Below, in pieces: positions 45,601 to 54,959 of a stretch of DNA of 64,000 nt. Both the position numbers and the translations under genes were made by a program. Numbering within the stretch: position 1 is the stretch's first letter; each line of letters begins with the position of its first letter. Source of the stretch: CAVSUZ01 sp963795415 (GTDB lineage Bacteria; Pseudomonadota; Alphaproteobacteria; Acetobacterales; Acetobacteraceae); the NCBI GenBank assembly GCA_963795415.1, contig CAWCHQ010000002.1, positions 1,054,001 through 1,118,000 on the forward strand. The letters are read 5' to 3'. Below the pieces are notes generated by a model that worked only from the letters and a program-made list of their open reading frames with translations, did not search any database and was not told where the DNA came from.

Positions 45601-47415
45601 AGCTAGATTGCAGGCGGACCAAGCCAATCTCGGCAAGTCACGCTTCCTGGCCGCTGCCAGCCACGACCTGCGACAACCGTTGCAGACGATGAGTTTCGTG
45701 CAAGGAGTGCTTGCGAAGAAGCTCGATGACGAGGACGCCCTGGGGCTGGTAGCGAAGCTTGACGAGGCGCTGGGAGCGATGTCGAGCATGCTGAACACGC
45801 TTCTCGATATCAACCAGCTGGAAGCCGGCATCGTGCGCTGGGAAGCGGTCACGTTCCCGCTCGATCACGTATTCCAGCAACTGAGGACTGAGTTCGCCTA
45901 TCAGGCCGAGGTCAATGGGCTCGGCTGGCGGGTTGTTCGCAGCGGCCTAAGCGTGCGGAGCGACCAACGCCTGCTCGCGGAGATGGTCCGCAACCTGGTC
46001 TCGAACGCGATGAAGTACACGAAACGGGGAAAGGTCTTGCTTGGTTGCCGTCGGCGAGGCGACAAAGTGCATATCGAGGTTTGGGACACCGGCATCGGCA
46101 TCCCCGAGGGGCAACTTCGGTCAATCTTCGAGGAATTCCGCCAGCTGGAAAATCCCACCCAGGAGCGTACCCGTGGCCTCGGCCTCGGTCTGGCCATCGC
46201 ACAGCACCTCGGCAATCTTCTGGGCCATGCCATCGATGTCCGCTCCTGCCCGGGCAGAGGCTCAGTATTTAGGGTCGAGGTGCCATTGGGGCACGACGAC
46301 CCAGAGCGGTCGCCGCGTTCGCTGCATGGAGAGGTCGGCAAAGCCGAGATCTACAGCGGTTCGATCCTGGTTATTGAGGACGATCCCTCGGTGTGTCGCG
46401 CAGTGGAGCTCCTTCTTACCGCCGAGGGCCACCGGACGGCTTCGGCCGCGGATGGCAGGGCGGCGCTCGCGCTGTTGCAACTCGAGGTGCGATCCAGCCG
46501 GACATCATCGTCGCCGGCTATAATCTGCCGGGTGGTCTCACCGGCCTTCAGGTCACGGCCCGGCTGCGCCAGACGCTTCGCCGGGAGACCCCGGTCATCA
46601 TCCTGACTGGCGACATCTCGACCGAGACCTCGCGCGAGATCGCACGGCTGGGATGCGCACAGCTCAACAAGCCGGCAAAGTCGGACACGCTGACCAATCT
46701 TGTTCAGCGCATCCTTAGCAAGTCACGCAGGCCGGACGCCCCGCCAAGCGCCCCGGGCCCGGCTGGCCCGGCCGAAAGCTCGCAAACGCCCACGGTCTTT
46801 GTCATCGACGACGACGACGCGTTGCGCGGGGCGATGGAGCGGCTGCTTCAGGCGGCAGGACAGCCAGTCGAGGTCTTCGCAAACGCCGAGACATTTCTAC
46901 AGGAGTACCGGCCGAGCCGCACCGGATGTCTCGTGGTCGATGCCCGGCTGCCCGGCCTGAGTGGAGTCGCGCTGTTGGAACGGCTCAAGGCCGAGGACCA
47001 CCAGCTACCGACGATCATGCTCACCGGATACGGCGATGTGACAACCGCGGTGCACGCGATGAAAGCGGGCGCTATCGATTTCATCGAGAAACCGGTCCGC
47101 CCCGACGAACTGCTCGCCAGCATTCAGCGCGCCCTGAATCAGACGCGCGAGACGGCGGAGCGTTCCGCGGAGCATCAGGCGGCGGTCGCGCGCATCAACA
47201 AGCTCACCGCCCGTGAACGTCAGATCCTGGACCTGATCATCGCCGGCCACGCCAACAAGGAGATTGCCTATCGCCTCGGCATCAATCAGCGCACGGTCGA
47301 GAACCATCGCGCCGCGGTCATGAAGAAGACCGGCACGAGGTCGCTTCCGAAGCTGGTCCGCCTGGTGCTTGCCGCCCAAGAAGGAGTGTCGCCGGAGGTG
47401 CCAGCCGTGTCATAA
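42601..47415 (+). pseudogene. CheB-CheR-PAS-PAS-histidine kinase-REC-REC-LuxR hybrid, two frameshifts
   Basis: Read through two single-base frame changes (about 45117 and 46490), this encodes about 1,600 residues. Domains in order: CheB methylesterase (VVGLGASAGGLEAF at 44, GTGDDGS at 166); CheR methyltransferase (FFRDEEVF, GCSTGEEAYSLAM at 347, LSCRNLLIYL at 446); coiled coil 670-745; two PAS domains (about 750-870 and 875-1005); HisKA with SHDLRQPLQ at about 1016; HATPase (NLVSNAMKYT, GLGLGLAIAQ); REC1 at about 1255-1370; REC2 at about 1395-1510 (VIDDDD, VVDARLPG); and a FixJ-type helix-turn-helix (TARERQILDLIIAGHANKEI). In REC1 the phospho-acceptor Asp is Gly (IIVAGYNLP). The start is uncertain: ATG at 42601 lacks a good ribosome-binding site. 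A FixK box lies upstream. The two indels may be sequence errors, since all domains are well preserved. Confidence 0.8.
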
Positions 47416-47450
47416 GTCATGCGGTCGGACAAAGTTGTGCCGGACGACTT

Positions 47451-47666
47451 TCAGTCGGTAACGCGTTTCAGCACGGCGCCTTTGTGCATCGCGACGTGAT
47501 CTGTCTTGTCGCTCTTGATTTCATACTGCGGGTCGTCGTCGGTCGCATGGTGCGTATGCCCTTTGTAATCGGCATCCTTCGTATGCACCTTGATAATCTT
47601 GCCGCTGACGTGTCCGGCTTCCGAGTTCCAGGTGACATGATCTCCGACTTTGAACCGTTTTGTCAC
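47451..47666 (-). CDS. DUF2945 (Tudor-like, hypervirulence-associated) small protein
   Basis: The 71-residue protein MTKRFKVGDHVTWNSEAGHV continues with SGKIIKVHTKDADYKGHTHH, DDDPQYEIKSDKTDHVAMHK and GAVLKRV. This is the DUF2945/HVA1 Tudor-like fold, a small SH3-type barrel common in proteobacteria and fungi. Its role is unknown. An AGGGAGCGAAGCAAC ribosome-binding region lies upstream of ATG. It is convergent with the hybrid kinase gene and sits downstream of nuoN in the same direction, 143 bases away. Confidence 0.85.
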   Translation of the reverse strand: MTKRFKVGDHVTWNSEAGHVSGKIIKVHTKDADYKGHTHHATDDDPQYEIKSDKTDHVAMHKGAVLKRVTD

Positions 47667-47809
47667 GTTGCTTCGCTCCCTATCAGGACTCTCTCACCCA
47701 AGTTCAGAGTATCACTCAACGCCCAATGGCGACAATGAGCAGCCGATGCCGCCGAGGCGTTAGCGGGTGAAGTTCGCGGTGAGTTTGCAGGTGGAGACCC
47801 CCAGGAACT

Positions 47810-49264
47810 CTACCTCAACGCCAGCTGGACCGCGGTCATCTGGATAAGATGGATCAGCGGCGCCGGATAGATGCCGAGCAAGATCAGCACCGCGGTGAGC
47901 GCCGCGAGCGTGGTACCCCCTGCCTGGGGCACGACACCGGCATACGCTGTCGTGCCCTCCGCGGCAGGCGTGCAGATGGCCACGATAACGCGCAGATAGT
48001 AAAACAGGCCGATGATGCTGCCGACGATGAGAGCAATGACCGCGGGCCACATCGCGACGCTGACTCCTGCGGCAAGGGCATAAAACTTGCCGATGAACCC
48101 CATCGTCAACGGTATCCCGGCGAGCGACAGCAGCATCGCGGCAAAGATGCCGCCAAGCCATGGCCGCTGCCAGATAAGGCCGCGATAGTCGCCGAGCGCC
48201 TCGACCTCGGCCTCTCCGCTCGACGCGGACAACACCGTTATGATGCCAAAGGCGCCCAGGGTCATCACGACATAGGCAACGAGATAGTAGGTCACGGCTT
48301 CGATCTGCAAGGCGCCCGCCGCGAGAAGCGCCACGAGCAGATAGCCGAGATGCGCGATCGACGAATACGCCAGGATCCGCTTTACGTTGTCCTGTAGCAA
48401 CGCCAGAAGGTTGCCGACCAATATCGACGCGATGGCGACGATCTCGATCATCAGCGGCACGGGGCCGAACTCGTAGGCGTGGGTGGTCTGAAAATAGCGC
48501 AGCAGAAGAGCGAACATCGCCCCCTTGGAGACGACCGCGACAAAGGCCGCCACCGGAGCGGGGGCACCCTCATAGACATCGGGCGCCCACATGTGGAAGG
48601 GCACGACTGACAGTTTGAATCCGATCCCGGTGAAGATGAGCGCGAGGCCGGTCAGCCAATAGAGGTCGGGCGGGATCTCCTTGGTGGTGTTCAGCAGCGC
48701 GGCGATCCGCGCGAACTCCAGGGTGCCCAGGCGGGCATAGGCCAGGGCCATGCCGAATAGCAGGAGCGCCGAAGACATTCCGGCCAGGATCAGGTACTTG
48801 ATGCCGGCCTCGACGGACCTCCTACGGGACCGAGAATAGGCGATCAGGCCGAGCAGTGAGATGCTGAGCGTCTCGAGGCCGAGGAAGAAGGAGGCGAAGT
48901 GCCCGCTCGCGACCAGCGCGGTCGCTCCGAGTGTCGCCAGCAGCACGAGCAGGTAGAACTCCCCCGGCGGCTCCGGGCGCGTCGCCAAATAGCCGTACGA
49001 CAGCAGCAGAACGGCGATGCTGGCCGCGAAAATGAGCCCCATGTAGAAGAGCGCGTAGCCGTCGATGACAAACAGCGTTGTCACCTGGCGCGGCTCCACG
49101 GTGCTGGCCGGCCAGATGGAGGCCAGGGACAGCACGAGTCCCAGCAGTGACACGGCGGCGGTCAGCCGATGGTGGCGACGGAACGCGATCATCAGCATGA
49201 CGATCGTCACGGTACCGCCCACGACAATGGACGGGAGGATGGCGATGAGGTCGCTACCGTTCAT
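47810..49264 (-). CDS. nuoN: NADH-quinone oxidoreductase subunit N
   Basis: The 484-residue antiporter-like membrane subunit has about 14 hydrophobic segments. It contains GLETLSISLLGLIAYSRSRR, KYLILAGMSSALLLFGMALA and FKLSVVPFHMWAPDVYEGAP, a hallmark of NuoN with Lys and His in the proton channel, then ILAYSSIAHLGYLLVALLA. It is the last gene of the nuo operon and starts four bases after nuoM ends. Intact. Confidence 0.95.
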   Translation of the reverse strand: MNGSDLIAILPSIVVGGTVTIVMLMIAFRRHHRLTAAVSLLGLVLSLASIWPASTVEPRQVTTLFVIDGYALFYMGLIFAASIAVLLLSYGYLATRPEPPGEFYLLVLLATLGATALVASGHFASFFLGLETLSISLLGLIAYSRSRRRSVEAGIKYLILAGMSSALLLFGMALAYARLGTLEFARIAALLNTTKEIPPDLYWLTGLALIFTGIGFKLSVVPFHMWAPDVYEGAPAPVAAFVAVVSKGAMFALLLRYFQTTHAYEFGPVPLMIEIVAIASILVGNLLALLQDNVKRILAYSSIAHLGYLLVALLAAGALQIEAVTYYLVAYVVMTLGAFGIITVLSASSGEAEVEALGDYRGLIWQRPWLGGIFAAMLLSLAGIPLTMGFIGKFYALAAGVSVAMWPAVIALIVGSIIGLFYYLRVIVAICTPAAEGTTAYAGVVPQAGGTTLAALTAVLILLGIYPAPLIHLIQMTAVQLALR

Positions 49265-49267
49265 GGA

Positions 49268-50771
49268 TCACCGGAGCGCCAATGGGCGTTCCGAGGCGGC
49301 GACACGCTGCAGGTTCGCGAGGCCGGTTCGGGCGGTGTCGATCGCTGGCTGCGGATAGAGCCCGAGCCAGATGAGGGTCACGATCATCGGCACCATGATG
49401 ATCATGTGGCGCGACGAGAAGTCGGCCAGTGCGGTGGTTCCTCGAGGCTCGCCATGAAAGACCCGCTGGACGAAAACGAGCGCGTAGATGGTGGACACCA
49501 CCAGGCCCAGCGTCCCGACGATCGCGAACCCGCTGGCGACGCGGTAGGTGCCGAAGAGCACCATGAACTCGCCGACGAAATTGCCGAGGCCCGGCAGTCC
49601 GAGCGAGGCGATGGCGAAGAACAGGCCGATCGCGCCGATGCGCGGTGCGCTCGCCCACAACCCGCCGATCCGCCGCATGTCGCGGGTATGGAGCCGCTCC
49701 TGTAGCGCGCCGACCAGGATGAAGAGGGCGCCCGTGCTGAGGCCGTGCGCCAGCATCTGCACGACCGCGCCCTGCAGCGCCAGAGAGTTCCAAGCGTAGA
49801 TGCCGAGCAGGACGAAGCCCAGGTGACTAACGCTGGTGTAGGCGACGAGCCGCTTCATGTCGGTACTGAGCGAAGGAGAGCACCGCGCCATAGAGAATGC
49901 CGATGACGCCGAGCGCCATCGCGACCGGCGCGAAGCGTGCGGAGGCCGCGGGAAAGAGCGGGACCGCGAAGCGCAGCAAGCCGTAAGCGCCGGTCTTCAG
50001 GAGCAGGCCGGCGAGGATGACGCTACCGGCGGTGGGCGCTTCGGTATGGGCGTCGGCCAGCCAGGTGTGGAACGGCACCGCCGGCAGCTTGACGGCGAAG
50101 GCGACGAAGAACCCGAGCATGATCCACATCGCCGTCCCCGGATCGAGCCGGGCGCGCGCCAATGCGAAGTAGTCGAAGGTCAAGGTGCCGGTCTGGTGGA
50201 AGTTGATGAAGGCCAACGCCAGGATGGCGGCGAACATCAGCAACCCGCTTCCCTGGGTAAACAAAAAGAACTTGACCGCCGCATAGATCCGGTGCTCGTG
50301 ACCCCAGACGGCGATCAGAAAGTACATCGGAACCAGCATCAGTTCCCAGAAGAAGAAGAACAGAAACAGATCGAGGGCCAGGAACACGCCGATGACACCC
50401 GCCAAGGTCAGCAGCAGGTTGAAGTGGAAAAATCCGACCTGCTCCGTGATCTCGCTCCAGGACGCGAGCACCGACACCATGCCGAGTCCGATGGTCAGAA
50501 GGATCAGCAGCAGGCTGAGGCCGTCGAGGCCGAGGTGAAACCTGATCCCAAGCTGGGGGATCCAGGGCCAATCGACATTCGCGAGCCATGCCCCGTTGGT
50601 GGTGATGCTGACGGCGCCGCGATGCTCCGCCCATAGTACCAGCACGAGCACGAGGTCGACCGTCAGGAAAGCAAGCGAGAGCCAACGTGGCCAGAAGTTG
50701 TTGCGCCGCTCGCTTAGCGCCGCCAGCACGCCGCCGACGAGTGGAGTAAGGATAAGCCAGAGCAGGATCAT
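49268..50771 (-). pseudogene. nuoM: NADH-quinone oxidoreductase subunit M, one frameshift
   Basis: The first 300 or so residues (MILLWLILTPLVGGVLAALS; FFWELMLVPMYFLIAVWGHE; KLPAVPFHTWLADAHTEAPT; SVILAGLLLKTGAYGLLRFA) are followed by a one-base frame change near 49865 (GAVLSFAQ / DMKRLVAYTSVSHLGFVLLG). The C-terminal half then continues to the end. The combined length of about 500 residues is normal. All other core parts of the complex flank it, so this is either a sequencing indel or a loss of the whole complex. The ATG overlaps the nuoL stop by four bases. Confidence 0.88.
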
Positions 50772-52654
50772 GCGAACACCAGGATCGCGATGAGGACGAC
50801 GGACCCGCTTGCAATGCCCGCCGCGTACCAGCGTACCCGGCCGGTCTCCGAAGCGCTGAGCCGCCGATAGGCTGCTCGGCTCAACAGGGCCACGCCGCTA
50901 TAGAAGCTGTCGACGACATCTGCCTGGTCGACGCGGGCGAACCACAGAAAGGGCTGGACCAGGGTCCGGTCATACAGCCAGTCGAACCCCCAATCGTTCT
51001 CCCAGAAATGCTGCAGCGCCAGCATCGCCGGCGACTGGACCAGCGACTGAACGAAGGTGGGCCGGCGGCGGAACGCGATATAGGCGATGCCGACGCCCAG
51101 CAAAGCGGTGATGGCAGCGACCGCCGACAACGCCGCCTCGAGGTTTGATCCGGGCGACATGGCGGTCGCCGGCGCCGGCAACGCCGACTGCATCAGCCGG
51201 GAAAAGCTCGGCACGTTGCCGAGATAGGGTGGGATCTCGACGAACCCGCCCACCAGGGCGAGGAAGGAAAGTACGACCAACGGGATGGCGATACGAGCGC
51301 CGGTCGTTCCCGTGGGCACGAGCTTGACGGGACCGAAGAAGACGACAAAGACGGCGCGGAAAATATAGATCGCCGTCAACAGGGCGCCGATCAGCCCGGC
51401 GGCCCAGAGCCACGGTCCGGCGGCTCCGTCGGACCAGGCTTCCCACAGGATGAGGTCCTTGCTGTAGAAGCCAGCGTCGATGAGCGGCAGCGCGGCGAGC
51501 GAGATGCTGCCGATGAGGAAGGTCCAGAACGCGAGCGGCAAGCGCTGCCGCAGGCCGCCCATCTTGAAGATATCGTGCTCCTCGCCGAGGCGCTGGACGA
51601 CGACGCCGGCCGCGAGGAACAGCAGCGCCTTGAAGAAGGCGTGGGTCATGAAGTGGAAGATGGCGGCGGACCAGGCGCCGACCCCGAGCGCCAGGAACAT
51701 GTAGCCGATCTGGCTGATGGTCGAGTAAGCCAGAATGCGCTTGAGATCGGTCTGGTTGAGCGCGCTGAAGCCGGCCAGGAGCAGCGTCAGCGCGCCGACG
51801 ATTGCCACGGCGGTGTGAACGGGTGGTGCCAGGTCGTAGAGGACGTGCATGCGGGCGATGAGATAGACGCCGGCCGTCACCATGGTCGCGGCATGGATGA
51901 GCGCGCTGACCGGCGTGGGACCCGCCATGGCGTCGGGCAACCAGGTCTGCAACGGCAATTGCGCCGACTTGCCGACTGCCCCGCCGAGCAGCAGCGCCGC
52001 CGCCGCGATAGCCGGCCCGGCGCCAACCGGCCACGTTTGCGCCGCCCGATGCATCAGCGGCTGGATGTCGAGCGTGCCGAGATCGGTGAAGAGTAGGAAA
52101 AGACCGATCGCCATCGCCGTGTCGCCGACTCGAGTGACGATGAACGCCTTGCGCGCTGCCAGGCCGTTGATTGGGTCGCGATACCAGAAGCCGATCAGCA
52201 GGTAGCTGCAGAGGCCCACGCCTTCCCAACCGAGATAGAGGAACAGCAGGTTGTCGGCGAGGACGAGGATCAGCATCGACGCGACGAACAGGTTCATGTA
52301 GCCGAAGTATCGGCTGTATCCTTCGTCCGCGCTCATGAACTCGGCGGAGTAGAGGTGGATGAGGAAGCTGACGAAGGCAACGACCAGCATCATCAGCCCC
52401 GACAGGGCATCAAGGTAGAATCCGACATGTGGCGTGAAGCCGGCGATCGCGATCCAGCTCCAGACGATCTCGGTTGTGGGCTGCGGCGCACCCAGGAAGG
52501 CGAGCATGACGATCAGCGCCAGGATCGCCGAAATGGCGACCGAGCCGACACCGATCCAGGCGATCCAGCGTTTCGCCAGCACGCCGGCGGACGCGAACAG
52601 GATGGCGAAGCCGAGGAGTGGCAGAGCCGGTACGAGTGGCAAGAGGCTGAGCAT
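50768..52654 (-). CDS. nuoL: NADH-quinone oxidoreductase subunit L
   Basis: The 628-residue protein from ATG 52654 (MLSLLPLVPALPLLGFAILF) is the largest antiporter-like subunit. It has FVASMLILVLADNLLFLYLG, KSAQLPLQTWLPDAMAGPTP with the channel Lys, and KRILAYSTISQIGYMFLALG, followed by the amphipathic helix HL region near the C terminus. The frame extends upstream over nuoK, but only the ATG at 52654 gives the family start and lies one base after the nuoK stop. Intact. Confidence 0.95.
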   Translation of the reverse strand: MLSLLPLVPALPLLGFAILFASAGVLAKRWIAWIGVGSVAISAILALIVMLAFLGAPQPTTEIVWSWIAIAGFTPHVGFYLDALSGLMMLVVAFVSFLIHLYSAEFMSADEGYSRYFGYMNLFVASMLILVLADNLLFLYLGWEGVGLCSYLLIGFWYRDPINGLAARKAFIVTRVGDTAMAIGLFLLFTDLGTLDIQPLMHRAAQTWPVGAGPAIAAAALLLGGAVGKSAQLPLQTWLPDAMAGPTPVSALIHAATMVTAGVYLIARMHVLYDLAPPVHTAVAIVGALTLLLAGFSALNQTDLKRILAYSTISQIGYMFLALGVGAWSAAIFHFMTHAFFKALLFLAAGVVVQRLGEEHDIFKMGGLRQRLPLAFWTFLIGSISLAALPLIDAGFYSKDLILWEAWSDGAAGPWLWAAGLIGALLTAIYIFRAVFVVFFGPVKLVPTGTTGARIAIPLVVLSFLALVGGFVEIPPYLGNVPSFSRLMQSALPAPATAMSPGSNLEAALSAVAAITALLGVGIAYIAFRRRPTFVQSLVQSPAMLALQHFWENDWGFDWLYDRTLVQPFLWFARVDQADVVDSFYSGVALLSRAAYRRLSASETGRVRWYAAGIASGSVVLIAILVFA

Positions 52655-52655
52655 G

Positions 52656-52964
52656 TCAGCCCCGCATCCGGTTTGCCGCGTCGGCGTCGAGCGTCTCACG
52701 CTGACGGTAGAACCGCAGGATGAGCGCCAAACCGACCGAGACTTCGGCGGCCGCCAGCGCCAGGATGAGGATAAACATGACCTGGCCGTCGGCCTGGCTC
52801 CAGCGCGCGCCGGCGACGATGAAAGCCAGCCCAGCCGCATTCAACATGATCTCGACCGACATCAGCATGAAGATGAGGTCACGACGCATCAGGACGCCGA
52901 TCGTCCCGAGCACGAAGAGGACCATCGCCAGCAGCAGCCCATATTGCATGGGAACAACGTTCAT
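52656..52964 (-). CDS. nuoK: NADH-quinone oxidoreductase subunit K
   Basis: The 102-residue three-helix membrane subunit MNVVPMQYGLLLAMVLFVLG has conserved Glu in LMSVEIMLNAAGLAF and ALAAAEVSVGLALIL. Length is standard. Its ATG overlaps the nuoJ stop by four bases. Confidence 0.95.
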   Translation of the reverse strand: MNVVPMQYGLLLAMVLFVLGTIGVLMRRDLIFMLMSVEIMLNAAGLAFIVAGARWSQADGQVMFILILALAAAEVSVGLALILRFYRQRETLDADAANRMRG

Positions 52965-53464
52965 CGCCTCGCTTGCTCCTCCGGTCGCCCGAGGTGATAG
53001 GCACCGACCAGACCCGCGAGCAGCAGCATGGAGGCGAGTTCCACCGCCAGCATGTACGGGCCGAACAACAGGGCTCCTACTTGCCGAGGGCCGACAAGAG
53101 TGCCGCCCGAGGCGAGGGCTGGACCTCGCCACAGCATATAGATGAGTTCGCCCAGAAGAATTGCCGCCAGGCCGCTCGGTCCGGCCCAGATCCAGGGCGC
53201 CAGCCATTGCCGCTCCTGGCGGATCGCGGCCTTGCCGAGGTTGAGCATCATGACGACGAAGACGAACAGCACCATGATGGCGCCGGCGTAGACGATGACT
53301 TCGAGCGCGGCGGCGAACGGGGCGCCGAGGATGTAGAAGATGATCGCCACCGCGAGCAAGGAGATCACCAGATAGAGCAGCGCATGCACGACGTTTGCAT
53401 TGACGATCACCAGCGCGGTGGAGAGAATCGCAACGACGGTTGCAATGTAGAACGCGGCTAGCAT
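52961..53464 (-). CDS. nuoJ: NADH-quinone oxidoreductase subunit J
   Basis: The 167-residue membrane subunit with five hydrophobic segments starts MLAAFYIATVVAILSTALVI and contains the conserved EVIVYAGAIMVLFVFVVMML segment that forms the pi-bulge helix. It lies ten bases after nuoI. Intact, normal length. Confidence 0.94.
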   Translation of the reverse strand: MLAAFYIATVVAILSTALVIVNANVVHALLYLVISLLAVAIIFYILGAPFAAALEVIVYAGAIMVLFVFVVMMLNLGKAAIRQERQWLAPWIWAGPSGLAAILLGELIYMLWRGPALASGGTLVGPRQVGALLFGPYMLAVELASMLLLAGLVGAYHLGRPEEQARR

Positions 53465-53474
53465 GGCGGCGTCG

Positions 53475-53990
53475 TCACGGGATCAGCCCGCGCAGGTCGA
53501 CCGGCGGCTGCTCGCGCTCGGCTTCACCCTTGTCCTTGCCGCCGATCGCCTTGCCGGCGACGCGCCAGAAACTATAGCCCGGGTACTTGCCAGGGCCACT
53601 GATCAACAGGTCTTCTTTTTCGTAGACGAGGTTGGGCCGTTCATATTCGCTCATCTCGACATCGGGGGTGAGCTGGATCGCGTAAGTCGGACACGCCTCT
53701 TCGCACCAGCCGCAGAAGATGCAGCGTGAGAAGTTGATGCGAAAGAACTCCGGGTACCAACGGCCATGCTCGTTTTCGGTCTTCTGGAGCGCGATGCAGT
53801 CGACCGGGCAAGCGGCGGCGCAGAGATAGCAGGCGACGCATCGCTCCTCGCCGTCAGGATCCCGCGACAGGATGATACGGCCGCGGAACCGCGGGGCCAG
53901 GTACGGCTTCTGCTCGGGGTACTGCACAGTCACCGGGCGGCGGAAGAGGTGGAGGAAGATGTACCACAGTGTCCGAAGGTCGCTGAGCAT
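53475..53990 (-). CDS. nuoI: NADH-quinone oxidoreductase subunit I
   Basis: The 171-residue protein contains two [4Fe-4S] motifs, CVACYLCAAACPVDCIAL and CIFCGWCEEACPTYAIQL, with the usual PRFRGRIILSRDPDGEERC stretch ahead. It links NuoG to NuoB in the electron path. The C terminus is rich in charged residues. It lies 18 bases downstream of nuoH. Intact. Confidence 0.96.
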   Translation of the reverse strand: MLSDLRTLWYIFLHLFRRPVTVQYPEQKPYLAPRFRGRIILSRDPDGEERCVACYLCAAACPVDCIALQKTENEHGRWYPEFFRINFSRCIFCGWCEEACPTYAIQLTPDVEMSEYERPNLVYEKEDLLISGPGKYPGYSFWRVAGKAIGGKDKGEAEREQPPVDLRGLIP

Positions 53991-54008
53991 CGCGCTTCCT
54001 TTCCGGCA

Positions 54009-54959
54009 TCAAACGGCGAGCAGGACGCCGCCGGTGACAACGAGGTTCAGCAAGCAGAGCGGCAACATGACTTTCCAGCCATAGGCCATCAGTTGGTCGT
54101 AGCGCGGCCGTGGCAACGCCGCGCGCAGCAGGATGAAGAAGCCGACGAAGAACGCGAGCTTCACCAGGAACCACAGCACCGGCGGCAGCACCGGCCCCAG
54201 CCAGCCGCCGAAGAACAACGTGACGATCATCGCCGAGATAAGGATGATGCCCACGTACTCCCCGATGAAGAAGATGCCGAACTTCATGGCGGAATATTCG
54301 GTGTGGAAGCCCGCGACCAGCTCGTTCTCCGCTTCCGGCAGATCGAACGGCAGGCGGTGGGTCTCCGCGATGCCGGCGATGAGAAACGTCACGAAGCCGA
54401 CGAATTGCGGGCCGATGTACCACAGGCCACGCTGCGCCTGGACGATGTCCCTGAGGTCGAACGAGCCCGCCATCAGGACGACACCGACCAGGGACAGCCC
54501 CATGAACACTTCATAGCTCAGCATCTGCGCAGCCGCGCGCACGCCACCGAGGAGCGAGTATTTGTTGTTCGAGGACCAGCCGGCGAGCACGGTGCTGTAG
54601 ACGGCGAGCGACGCCATCGCGAGGAAGAACAGCAGCCCGATATTGAAGCTGATGACGCCGATCCCCGGAGCCACCGGGATCACCGCGAAGCCGATCAGCA
54701 GCGCTGCCATGACGATCGCCGGCGCCACTACGAACACGGCGCGGTCCGCGAACGGCGGGGTCCAATCCTCCTTGAACAGGATCTTGATCATGTCGGCCAC
54801 CACCTGAAGGACGCCGGACGGACCGACCCGATTCGGACCAAGGCGGTCCTGAAAGAAACCGAGCAGCCGCCGCTCGATCCAGGTCAGGAAGGCAGCGAAC
54901 CCCACCAGCACGATCAGGATGCCGAACGCATTCGCGATCCCGCGGGCGAGTTCATTCAT
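54009..54959 (-). CDS. nuoH: NADH-quinone oxidoreductase subunit H
   Basis: The 316-residue membrane subunit at the quinone site has eight helices. Motifs are ERRLLGFFQDRLGPNRVGPS (quinone-cavity loop), SLVGVVLMAGSFDLRDIVQA and AGIAETHRLPFDLPEAENEL with conserved Glu residues. It overlaps the nuoG stop by eight bases. Intact. Confidence 0.96.
   Translation of the reverse strand: MNELARGIANAFGILIVLVGFAAFLTWIERRLLGFFQDRLGPNRVGPSGVLQVVADMIKILFKEDWTPPFADRAVFVVAPAIVMAALLIGFAVIPVAPGIGVISFNIGLLFFLAMASLAVYSTVLAGWSSNNKYSLLGGVRAAAQMLSYEVFMGLSLVGVVLMAGSFDLRDIVQAQRGLWYIGPQFVGFVTFLIAGIAETHRLPFDLPEAENELVAGFHTEYSAMKFGIFFIGEYVGIILISAMIVTLFFGGWLGPVLPPVLWFLVKLAFFVGFFILLRAALPRPRYDQLMAYGWKVMLPLCLLNLVVTGGVLLAV

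Noticed and set aside
45100..46500. Programmed ribosomal frameshifts in the hybrid kinase gene
   Set aside because: No slippery heptamer with a following hairpin or internal Shine-Dalgarno-like sequence was seen at either break, and similar one-base breaks occur in many unrelated genes of the window.
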